From JANMOK01 sp031415055 (lineage in GTDB: Bacteria > Pseudomonadota > Alphaproteobacteria > Rhodobacterales > Rhodobacteraceae), in NCBI GenBank assembly GCA_031415055.1, contig JANOQZ010000049.1, positions 1-9,771 of the forward strand: DNA of 9,771 nt, given 5' to 3'. Both the position numbers and the translations under genes were made by a program. Under the pieces are notes generated by a model. That model was not told the DNA's origin and ran no database searches. It saw only the letters and a list, made by a program, of their open reading frames with translations. Below, in pieces: positions 1 through 5,755 of the stretch (its first letter is position 1; each line of letters begins with the position of its first letter).

Positions 1-127
1 CGGGAAGCCCCCCTCAAAACCAGGTCTCCCTGAGGGCCGTGGCAGACCACCACGTCGATAGGCCGGAGATGTAAGCACCGCAAGGTGTTCAGTTGACCGG
101 TACTAATCGCCCGATAGGCTTGATTCC
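1..127 (+). rRNA. rrl: 23S ribosomal RNA, 3' end (partial)
   Basis: This is the last part of domain VI of the large-subunit rRNA; the rest of the gene lies before the window. The run GACCGGTACTAATCGCCCGA (94-113) followed by TAGGCTTGAT is the conserved bacterial 23S 3' end, equivalent to the E. coli ending GTGAGGCTTAACCTT. The mature 3' end is set at about 127 by that comparison and could be off by a few bases. The ending style suits an alphaproteobacterium. Confidence 0.95.
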
Positions 128-273
128 GATCCAGTAGAAGACAGATTACGGAAGTCATACCCAGTTATTACACACCGTAGGGTGCGCTTCAGCGCACCAT
201 CTGACGGTTCAACAAAAGACAAGTCTCATGTAACGCCCGCTGCCCCAAAACGGCAGTCGGGCGCTGTTCTTTG
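128..273 (+). other. 23S-5S internal transcribed spacer with two hairpins
   Basis: This non-coding spacer separates the 23S and 5S genes and holds no tRNA. It contains two strong inverted repeats. One is a perfect 7-bp stem with a TTCA loop (181-187 with 192-198). The other is a long GC-rich stem (234-244 with 252-263, one bulged T at 257) ending just before the 5S gene. Both would fold in the precursor transcript and are plausible RNase processing landmarks. Their role is inferred only from position. Confidence 0.7.
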
Positions 274-395
274 CAGGCTTGGTGGTCACAGCAGAAGCGA
301 AACACCCGGTCCCATCCCGAACCCGGCCGTTAAGCGCCAAGGCGCCAATGGTACTGCGTCTCAAGACGTGGGAGAGTAGGTCACCGCCAAGCCTG
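274..395 (+). rRNA. rrf: 5S ribosomal RNA
   Basis: This is a complete 5S rRNA gene of about 120 bases. The terminal helix I is visible as CAGGCTTGGTGG at the 5' end pairing with CCGCCAAGCCTG at the 3' end. The internal CCCATCCCGAACCCGG segment carries the universally conserved CCGAAC of helix III and loop C, and GGGAGAGTAGGTCACCGCC is the typical bacterial 3' arm. The ends are set by helix I and may differ by one or two bases from the mature RNA. No tRNA gene follows before the terminator, although many alphaproteobacterial rRNA operons carry an initiator tRNA there. Confidence 0.95.
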
Positions 396-420
396 ATAAG
401 AACAGGTAAGACCGTAAAGA

Positions 421-443
421 AAACCCTCCAGTGGAGGGTTTTT
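421..443. terminator. Bidirectional intrinsic terminator between rRNA operon and convergent genes
   Basis: The stem AAACCCTCC (421-429) pairs perfectly with GGAGGGTTT (433-441) around a 3-base AGT loop. On the + strand it runs into a T-tract, which would end the rRNA transcript. On the - strand the same stem runs into TTTTCTTT, which would end transcripts arriving from the sulfotransferase gene. It sits 26 bases after the 5S gene and about 90 bases beyond the stop codon of the facing gene, as expected for a shared terminator. Confidence 0.85.
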
Positions 444-452
444 AGGTCGAAC

Positions 453-475
453 GCCCGAAAGCGCAAGCGAAGGGC
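453..475. repeat. Small inverted repeat GCCC...GGGC
   Basis: A short palindromic element lies just past the shared terminator: GCCC (453-456) and GGGC (472-475) flank a purine-rich stretch holding GCGCAAGCG. It has no clear T-tract. It may be a dispersed intergenic repeat or an accessory hairpin in the 3' untranslated region of the - strand transcript. The support is weak. Confidence 0.25.
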
Positions 476-524
476 CGTATTGCTCTCGATACGATGATAA
501 CACCCAGCCAAGAAACAATTTGCG

Positions 525-541
525 CCGCCGTCAATCGGCGG
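525..541 (-). other. Hairpin over the stop codon of the terminal sulfotransferase gene
   Basis: A perfect 6-bp stem, CCGCCG (525-530) with CGGCGG (536-541), has a 5-base loop that holds most of the TGA stop codon of the gene ending at 531. On the - strand it is followed by a modestly T-rich run rather than a proper T-tract. It could stabilise the transcript's 3' end or be a weak terminator. It could also simply reflect GC-rich coding sequence. Confidence 0.3.
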
Positions 542-1973
542 GCTTTGTATCAGCAAGCGCTTGATACAGCTGAGCAGCTTCGCGGCGCAGATCAGCATCG
601 AAAAGATTAACATCCGCAGTCGCTGCAACGGGGTGAAAATGCCGGGCGAAGTCTATACCGGTCGCATCAAGCCCAATGGTCTGACACAGCTGTGACAATA
701 CACGATTGCTGTCGGTGGCAAGCGCGTTTTGCGGAACGATATGCAAATGGCCGGCTTGCGACAGGATGTTTTTGTGAGCGGCAATCCAGTAGGCCAGCCA
801 ATAGTTTAAGTCACCGGGTTGGCGGCCACCGGACAAGGCCTCGAAATCGGCAAAGGCAATGGGCCGGTGCAGTTCGCCAAATTCGAAATGGCCGATGTCG
901 CGCATGTAACGTTTCACAAAGGCATCGCGCTGGTGCTGTGCCAAGAAATTCTGGTGCTGGCGTAACAGCGAGGCCGCGTGTTCCAACGGTTCGCGCAGCG
1001 GCACGATGATCGCGGCGTCCGGAAACATTGCTCGCAACAGGCCTAGCCGCGCGATATTGCCGTTGTTCTTTGACAAATAGCGGCCGTTGCCGTGGCAGCG
1101 TTGCAGGGCAATTTTGCGAAATTGACGTTTGAAAAACGTCGTTGCCTCGGCGTTCAGGTCGGATTTGGACCAAAGATCAATGCGGTTATCGTGGTATTTG
1201 CCCGGCCAAAACGCCCGCCACATTATCTCTTCAAACGCTTCGGGACTGTCGTATCCGACCAATATTCCATCGCCATGCGCCCGCTGTTTTGGCGCATCCG
1301 GTTTGGCCGCCAAGCCGGAAAGCTTGGCCCAGAGCAAGGGTGCCATCACGAACGGCATGTCACGATAAAGGTGCGTGGCAACGCCCGGAACCTCGTGCAA
1401 TGCGTTCAACAGGATCGTCGTCCCGGCGCGCGGCAGCCCGGTGATGAAAACCGGCGGCAGATCGGCGATACGGTCGATATCCTTGCGAAACATAGTGTCT
1501 TCGATGTCGGACGCCGTCACTTGGACAAAAGGCGCAGCGAAGGCCAGCCGGTGCAGCAAACGGTCCAAGAACGAATAGTCGCTGCCGTTATTCCGGGTTT
1601 TCATTCTTGCGGTCAGAACCATTGCCAAAGTGATCAGAACCGAAGAAACGACAATCACATCCCAGCGCGCCAAAAACGCGAAAGTATCGGTGCTCGACGC
1701 CAGGCCGAGGCCGGACAGCCCATATATTGGCAGCAATGCCGCGAAGAAACTGGCGGCAAAACGCAAACCTATCGACCCTGCCGAACGAAGAAGCGCCAGG
1801 GCCGCTTGTTGGACTTGCGTTTCTTTCTGCGCATCAGACAGGTGAGCGCTGCGCATCACTTTTCCCGCGTCCGCAGCGCGTCTGATTGCCAACCGCGCCG
1901 CCGGCACCACGCCGACGGCCTGAAACGCGATCAAAAATGCCAGAATTGCCAACGCGGAAGCGAGTGCCGCCAT
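531..1973 (-). CDS. Membrane-anchored PAPS-type sulfotransferase family protein
   Basis: This protein of about 480 residues has an N-terminal membrane region and a C-terminal sulfotransferase P-loop domain. Hydrophobic segments lie near residues 3-23, 71-92 and 106-122. The 5'-phosphosulfate loop of PAPS-dependent enzymes is seen as FITGLPRAGTTILLNAL (about 176-192). The 3'-phosphate site is seen as IVPLREPLEHAASLLRQH, with Arg327 and Ser335, and Lys302 precedes it. Such enzymes move a sulfuryl group from PAPS to a hydroxyl or amine; here the acceptor is unknown and is probably lipid-linked or envelope-associated. The ATG at 1973 forms a TGATG junction with the gene before it, and a GTG one codon earlier (1976) is also possible. 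No good ribosome-binding site is visible, so coupled translation is likely. This is the last gene of the - strand run. Family assignment is firm, but activity and substrate are not known. Confidence 0.85.
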   Translation of the reverse strand: MAALASALAILAFLIAFQAVGVVPAARLAIRRAADAGKVMRSAHLSDAQKETQVQQAALALLRSAGSIGLRFAASFFAALLPIYGLSGLGLASSTDTFAFLARWDVIVVSSVLITLAMVLTARMKTRNNGSDYSFLDRLLHRLAFAAPFVQVTASDIEDTMFRKDIDRIADLPPVFITGLPRAGTTILLNALHEVPGVATHLYRDMPFVMAPLLWAKLSGLAAKPDAPKQRAHGDGILVGYDSPEAFEEIMWRAFWPGKYHDNRIDLWSKSDLNAEATTFFKRQFRKIALQRCHGNGRYLSKNNGNIARLGLLRAMFPDAAIIVPLREPLEHAASLLRQHQNFLAQHQRDAFVKRYMRDIGHFEFGELHRPIAFADFEALSGGRQPGDLNYWLAYWIAAHKNILSQAGHLHIVPQNALATDSNRVLSQLCQTIGLDATGIDFARHFHPVAATADVNLFDADLRREAAQLYQALADTKPAD

Positions 1974-2209
1974 CACTTTTCGCGGTCAGCAGGATTCTTT
2001 TCCACCGACCGATTGCGGCGCAAAAAGCGTTTCAACGGATACCAGACGAAACCGACGAGAAGCAGGATTACGGTTCCGATCAGCGCCAGCGCTGTGCCGA
2101 TCACGCCGATACCGGCGCCCGGCCCGACATAGGCGGTGGCCGGTGTGGCAAACAAAGCGACGGTTAGACCGGCACTGATCAATTTGGCATTCATCAGAGG
2201 CATCCTCAT
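1973..2209 (-). CDS. Small secreted or membrane protein with YVGPGAG motif
   Basis: This is a 78-residue protein of unknown function. It starts with a signal-peptide-like stretch whose hydrophobic core runs to about residue 21 and which has a plausible cleavage site after ATPATA (about residue 26). Next come YVGPGAG, one hydrophobic helix (about 33-57) and a basic tail starting KRFLRRNR. The mature protein would be a very short single-helix membrane protein. I know this YVGPGAG pattern from small hypothetical proteins but cannot give a function. The first ATG (2209) lies one base after the upstream TGA. An ATG at 2194 has a better-spaced GAGG (2204-2207) and would give 73 residues with the same signal peptide. 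Lying between an ASST-like protein and a membrane sulfotransferase, it is a candidate partner or scaffold for them (inference). Confidence 0.75.
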   Translation of the reverse strand: MRMPLMNAKLISAGLTVALFATPATAYVGPGAGIGVIGTALALIGTVILLLVGFVWYPLKRFLRRNRSVEKNPADREK

Positions 2210-2210
2210 T

Positions 2211-3545
2211 TCATCCGGCGGATTTCACGGCGCAACTTGCCGCCAGATTTGCAAAAAACTGTTTATCCATGAACTGTGGCAAAATTTCTGCTTGCGTCAG
2301 CAGACCGATGTGTCCCTCGTCCAGAGAGTTGATATATTCCCACAGCAACGTTCCGTCAGGTGCCAATTCGATTGCCCTGCCTTCCATGGAAGATGTGACC
2401 ATCAGGTTGCCGTTGTCCAGCAATTGCTGCTTACCCATGAAGGCAGTAGAAAACGCGGCGTTGCCGGTGCCCTGAAACTTGATCTGCAAAGTATCCGTGG
2501 CGGCATCGATCTCCAATATCCGGCTGCCCGGCGGCTCGGGCGATGTAGATGGTGCCAAGTTTCGGTTGTCGAGCACCAAGATTCGGTCACCGCCGATGAA
2601 ATCGGGATCGTGCTGGCGCAGAAAATCGCCGGTTCTGCGGTATTTGATCCTGTGGGTTTCAGGGTCCATGACGAAAATGGTCGAGATATTGCGCAGCGAC
2701 ACCATGATATCGCCGGGCGAAAATATCGACGAAGTGAAATCCGCCGGATAAACGTCGACGTCGTTCAGGTGCAGCGTGTCGCCAGATACTGTCGTCTTGG
2801 GGTCCTTAAGCGCCGAAAGGTACAGCAAACCAAGCAGGTCATTTTGCCACAAAATGTCGATGACGGACGTGGATTCCAGAATTCGCCCGTCCGCCGAAAT
2901 CCTGTCGATTGTATGGTCTTCTGTTGGCGCGATGTGGTTCTGGTGCCGGACTGGATTGGCGTCTATTGCCGTTTCAGCAAGTACCCAGATCGAACCGTCG
3001 GCATCGGGAAAGATCGAATGGTGGCCATAATTTTCAAGCTTCCAGCGCGTTTCGCCGCAGATCGACAACCTTACTGTTGATAGGTTTTCAAAATTGAAGA
3101 TCACATCGCCATTGTCGGCTATCGCTGCACCATGCAGCACTGAACCGGGTTGTTTATGCGGGCGGCGGTCCGGCGGATAATTCCCTTCGTCGCCCCATAT
3201 TTCGAACCAGTCGGGCTGCCATTGCTGGATGACATTTCCCGCCCTGTCGATAATGCGGATGAAATGCTTTGGGCCGTCGGTCATTCCAACGACCATTATC
3301 AGCCCGTCGGCGAGTCTCACAGGGTTCGCGTCAATGACACTGGGTTCGCGATCGGCCAAGTCGAAATACCAAGCGCGACGCGATTCATCCAACAACGTCT
3401 CCACGGCCGCCACGCCGCGCTTGATCAAGGGTGCGGGAAACCATTGTCGCGGATAGGCGACAGCGCCGTATAAAATGCCAATGCCCAGCAGGCACACCAT
3501 AGTCAGACCGCGTTCAAATATCTCGCGTTTGGGCCGCTTGACCAT
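2211..3545 (-). CDS. Arylsulfotransferase (ASST)-like beta-propeller protein, membrane-anchored
   Basis: This 444-residue protein has one N-terminal hydrophobic segment (about 13-31) acting as an uncleaved anchor or signal, so the main domain should lie in the periplasm. The remainder shows the repeated strand-turn pattern of a beta-propeller. It also carries, in order, the hallmarks of the arylsulfotransferase families (PF05935/PF14269): GHHSIFP (His175, His176), LHLND (His259), SLRNIS (Arg285) and QHDPDFIGGDRILVLDN (His312). In E. coli AssT, as I recall, three histidines and one arginine in this order bind the substrate, and the last histidine carries the sulfate. ASST enzymes pass sulfate between phenolic compounds without PAPS. 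Residue spacing differs from AssT, so the true substrate could differ, and a non-catalytic propeller cannot be excluded. The ribosome-binding site is weak (AAAGAA), and the stop lies one base before the next start. Confidence 0.82.
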   Translation of the reverse strand: MVKRPKREIFERGLTMVCLLGIGILYGAVAYPRQWFPAPLIKRGVAAVETLLDESRRAWYFDLADREPSVIDANPVRLADGLIMVVGMTDGPKHFIRIIDRAGNVIQQWQPDWFEIWGDEGNYPPDRRPHKQPGSVLHGAAIADNGDVIFNFENLSTVRLSICGETRWKLENYGHHSIFPDADGSIWVLAETAIDANPVRHQNHIAPTEDHTIDRISADGRILESTSVIDILWQNDLLGLLYLSALKDPKTTVSGDTLHLNDVDVYPADFTSSIFSPGDIMVSLRNISTIFVMDPETHRIKYRRTGDFLRQHDPDFIGGDRILVLDNRNLAPSTSPEPPGSRILEIDAATDTLQIKFQGTGNAAFSTAFMGKQQLLDNGNLMVTSSMEGRAIELAPDGTLLWEYINSLDEGHIGLLTQAEILPQFMDKQFFANLAASCAVKSAG

Positions 3546-3667
3546 ATTCTTTGCACCGTATTTTCAAGGCTTGGTGGCAGCTTTCGTTGTGGGCGTCAAC
3601 TCGGTCAACCGGCATTCAGTCAACCTTGATCCGAACAATTGCAGGGCAAGCCGCTTGGCCTGTCGCT
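3546..3667 (-). promoter_or_regulatory. 122-base intergenic spacer with repeated GTTGAC boxes
   Basis: This gap precedes the ASST-like gene and is one of only two gaps over 100 bases in the - strand run. Read on the - strand it holds three GTTGAC boxes (3619-3624, 3604-3609 and 3595-3600). The first two form a 10-base direct repeat with one mismatch (GGTTGACTGA and GGTTGACCGA). TTGAC resembles a -35 hexamer, but no convincing -10 follows at 16-18 bases from any copy. A regulator-binding site or internal promoter is possible but unproven. No T-tract terminator is seen after the upstream gene. Confidence 0.3.
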
Positions 3668-4813
3668 TCACCGCGCGGCAATGCCGGAATAGATATCGGC
3701 TAGGAGCAAGTTGGGATCACCAAATTCGGGATACCGCGCAAGGATTTTACCTAGACGCTCCAACTGGGTTTTGCTCAGCCGGTCGACTTGGATGTCGCGG
3801 GCTATTTTCGTCCCCGCCTGCGAATCGTGGTCGAAAGCGGCAAGTGCCTTTTCCACATATTCGACCGGCAGTCGGCAATGTTCGAACAGCCGCTGCAGCG
3901 ATCGGTCGCGTTCGGCGTTGATCTCATTGTAGCGCATGGCAAGGAACGGCACCCCGCTGTGCAGATGCTTGCTGTATTCCTCCATGTTGCAGGCCCAGGC
4001 CGGCGCAAGCGCGAGTTCGGCGGGCACGGCATCCGCATCTATGTCTAGGTATGGCCGGAGTTTGCTGAGGTCTTCACAAGCGGCAAAAATTGTCCAAGCC
4101 GATGCCCGGTCATCGCCGGTTTGAACCGATGGCCAGCCATATTTGCGCATCATCTGATAGACGGAATTCGACCAGCTCAACGCATCGCGGTAAAGGAACA
4201 CACAGGTTGCTTCCGGCAGGGCTTGGTGAAATAGATCGGCCTGAAATAAGGACTGGCTCTTCAACTTCACCGCGAAAATGCCGTCGGGATTTGCCACGGG
4301 TGGACGATACAGCAGGCGGGTGCAGGCGCGGATCAGGCCGATGGTCTGCTTCGGTGGAAAATCCAGGCGATTCTTCGAATAATATTGCTGCATTATCAAC
4401 GTCGAATAGGCGTCCGGTTCCGACAGGCTCCAGACGTTCGGGACGGCGTTCAAGGCGTCGGCGATCAAGGTAGAGCCACAGCGACCGATACTGAAGATGA
4501 ATATGACCTGTTTTGCCGCTGGCACCATGTCGGCCAAGGAGTCGAGGGCCGCAAACGGCACCGTCAAAACACGGCGTGCAAGTTTCTGCTGATCAGCGTA
4601 AACGAACGGGCTTTTGGCAAGATCGGTGCCGGTGGCAAGTTCGACGAACACGGCGACACCGGCATCCTTGTCCAACCCATAAAGCGACCAATCAGGCTGA
4701 TCGATCACTGTTCGCGCCGGAACTGCCTGAGGCGGACCAAGGACAAAATCGCTCAGATTGGCCCAGCCCTGTTGTTCCAGATGCTCAACGATGTCATAAA
4801 TCAGCGCGTGCAT
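3668..4813 (-). CDS. Sulfotransferase family protein (soluble)
   Basis: This 381-residue protein has no signal peptide or membrane segment and should be cytoplasmic. A poorly characterised N-terminal part (about 1-100) precedes a sulfotransferase-type P-loop domain. The phosphosulfate loop reads FSIGRCGSTLIADAL (about 107-121), followed by SEPD. A conserved KLKSQS element lies near residues 183-188. The 3'-phosphate site is FLYRDALSWSNSVYQ, with Arg209 and Ser217. The start is set at the ATG at 4813 because GGGAG (4819-4823) sits five bases upstream; a TTG at 4825 would add four residues but lies within that site. The likely reaction is PAPS-dependent sulfation of an unknown acceptor. It is separated from both neighbours by about 120 bases, so it may be transcribed alone or with the ASST-like gene. 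Many proteins of this family have no assigned substrate. Confidence 0.82.
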   Translation of the reverse strand: MHALIYDIVEHLEQQGWANLSDFVLGPPQAVPARTVIDQPDWSLYGLDKDAGVAVFVELATGTDLAKSPFVYADQQKLARRVLTVPFAALDSLADMVPAAKQVIFIFSIGRCGSTLIADALNAVPNVWSLSEPDAYSTLIMQQYYSKNRLDFPPKQTIGLIRACTRLLYRPPVANPDGIFAVKLKSQSLFQADLFHQALPEATCVFLYRDALSWSNSVYQMMRKYGWPSVQTGDDRASAWTIFAACEDLSKLRPYLDIDADAVPAELALAPAWACNMEEYSKHLHSGVPFLAMRYNEINAERDRSLQRLFEHCRLPVEYVEKALAAFDHDSQAGTKIARDIQVDRLSKTQLERLGKILARYPEFGDPNLLLADIYSGIAAR

Positions 4814-4934
4814 GATCGCTCCCAAGTGTCATAGTCGTGCGGATTGCAGCGGCCAATCAAGCCCACAAATGTTGCCGGTGGCGGCGGGCTTTGCCCGACC
4901 GGAAAGACCGAGCTTGGCCTGCCTCGGATTCCCG
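4814..4934 (-). promoter_or_regulatory. 121-base intergenic spacer before the soluble sulfotransferase gene
   Basis: This gap separates the sugar operon from the sulfotransferase block. It includes the strong ribosome-binding site GGGAG (4819-4823). It also holds a short perfect hairpin, CGGGC-TTT-GCCCG (4885-4897), with no T-tract after it on the - strand, so it is not a standard terminator. A TATGAC lies shortly before the start but has no well-spaced -35 partner. It may hold a promoter, but I cannot place one with confidence. Confidence 0.3.
4819..4823 (-). promoter_or_regulatory. Ribosome-binding site deciding the 4813 start
   Basis: GGGAG on the - strand is followed by a 5-base spacer and the ATG at 4813. 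It is one of the two clearest ribosome-binding sites in the window. It supports independent translation of the soluble sulfotransferase and argues against the longer TTG start. Confidence 0.7.
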
Positions 4935-5744
4935 TTACCCCGGAAACAGCGTAAGTCCTCCGTCGACCCGGATCACTTGCCCATTGATGAACTTCGCCCG
5001 TGGGCCCGCTAAAAACGCCACCGCATCGGCAATTTCGGCGGGCTCGGCATAACGGTGAAAACTTTTGCCAGTAGAATCCATCTTTATCGGATCGACCACG
5101 CGGGTCGCCTGAAAACGCGCGGTTTTGCTGGGGCCTGGGCTGACGGCGTTGATGCGAACCCCGTCATTCATCAGTTCTTTGGCAAGACAGCGGGTGTAAT
5201 GCACGACCGCAGCTTTCAGCGTCGAATATACCACCTCGGGCGAGCAGCCCATATGCGCCGCCGCCGAGGCGATGTTGATCACCGAGCCGCTGCCAGCGGC
5301 CACCATCGGCGGTACAAAGGCCTGACACACCAGCATGGTTCCGATAAGATTGTTATTGGTCAAAACCTGGATATCCTCGAACGAGATATTCAGCGCGTCA
5401 TTCGGGTTTGGTTTGTTGCCCGTGGCACCAATATCACCACCGGCACAATTGACCAAAATCTGCACTTGCCCCAGTTTGGCTTCGATATCCGCCTTCATTT
5501 TGGCGACCGCCTTTGGATCCCCAATATTACCGGTGACACCGACCGAACGCACGCCCATGGCCTCGATCTCGGCCACCACTTGGTCAAGACTGGACGCCTC
5601 GCCATACTTGGCGGTTGCGGTTTGGCTAAGGTCATGCACCGCCACATCGGCCCCCAATTCGGCCAATCGTTTGGCCATGACATTGCCCAAGCCACGCCCC
5701 GAACCGGTGACAAAGGCAATTAAACCTGCAAGTTCCTTGGGCAT
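4935..5744 (-). CDS. Short-chain dehydrogenase/reductase (SDR)
   Basis: This is a 269-residue classical SDR of the Rossmann fold, a normal length for the family. The cofactor loop TGSGRGLG is at 13-20, with Asp38 at the end of strand 2, which favours NAD(H) over NADP(H). NCAGG (99-103) is the NNAG equivalent. The catalytic set is Asn131, Ser160, Tyr173 and Lys177 (YSTLK), and SPGP (202-205) follows. A longer-than-usual insert (about 104-122) follows NCAGG and may shape the substrate pocket. It starts 10 bases after the sugar isomerase gene, and that gene's TAG stop is part of its ribosome-binding site (TAGGGAG). It likely oxidises or reduces a sugar or sugar-acid intermediate handled by the neighbouring enzymes, but SDR substrates cannot be read from sequence. 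Confidence 0.9.
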   Translation of the reverse strand: MPKELAGLIAFVTGSGRGLGNVMAKRLAELGADVAVHDLSQTATAKYGEASSLDQVVAEIEAMGVRSVGVTGNIGDPKAVAKMKADIEAKLGQVQILVNCAGGDIGATGNKPNPNDALNISFEDIQVLTNNNLIGTMLVCQAFVPPMVAAGSGSVINIASAAAHMGCSPEVVYSTLKAAVVHYTRCLAKELMNDGVRINAVSPGPSKTARFQATRVVDPIKMDSTGKSFHRYAEPAEIADAVAFLAGPRAKFINGQVIRVDGGLTLFPG

Positions 5745-5750
5745 CGCTCT

Positions 5751-5755
5751 CTCCC
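5751..5755 (-). promoter_or_regulatory. Ribosome-binding site built into the upstream stop codon
   Basis: GGGAG lies six bases before the ATG at 5744, and its first base is the last base of the TAG stop of the isomerase-like gene. Ribosomes ending the upstream gene would stop almost on this site, linking output of the two genes. Confidence 0.7.

Noticed and set aside
396..530. Possible tRNA gene downstream of the 5S gene
   Set aside because: No T-loop GGTTCGAATC-like sequence, CCA end or cloverleaf pairing is present; the short space is taken up by the terminator and a small inverted repeat.
209..628. - strand open reading frame of 139 codons across the 5S gene and terminator
   Set aside because: It runs through the 5S rRNA gene and the terminator hairpin, so its codons are explained by RNA structure rather than a protein.
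1092..2132. Long + strand open reading frame of 346 codons opposite the membrane sulfotransferase gene
   Set aside because: It lies antisense to a gene with clear P-loop motifs, its translation is rich in Arg, Gln and His with no recognisable domain, and it crosses the junction of two real genes.
531..4813. Reading the sulfotransferase block as sulfated-sugar breakdown
   Set aside because: No sulfatase with a CxPxR-type motif or sulfosugar enzyme is encoded in the window, so desulfation is not supported; sulfate transfer is the better fit.
4885..4897. CGGGC-TTT-GCCCG hairpin as a terminator of the sugar operon
   Set aside because: The stem is only 5 bp and on the - strand it is followed by CCGCCACCGG rather than a T-tract, so it is not a convincing intrinsic terminator.
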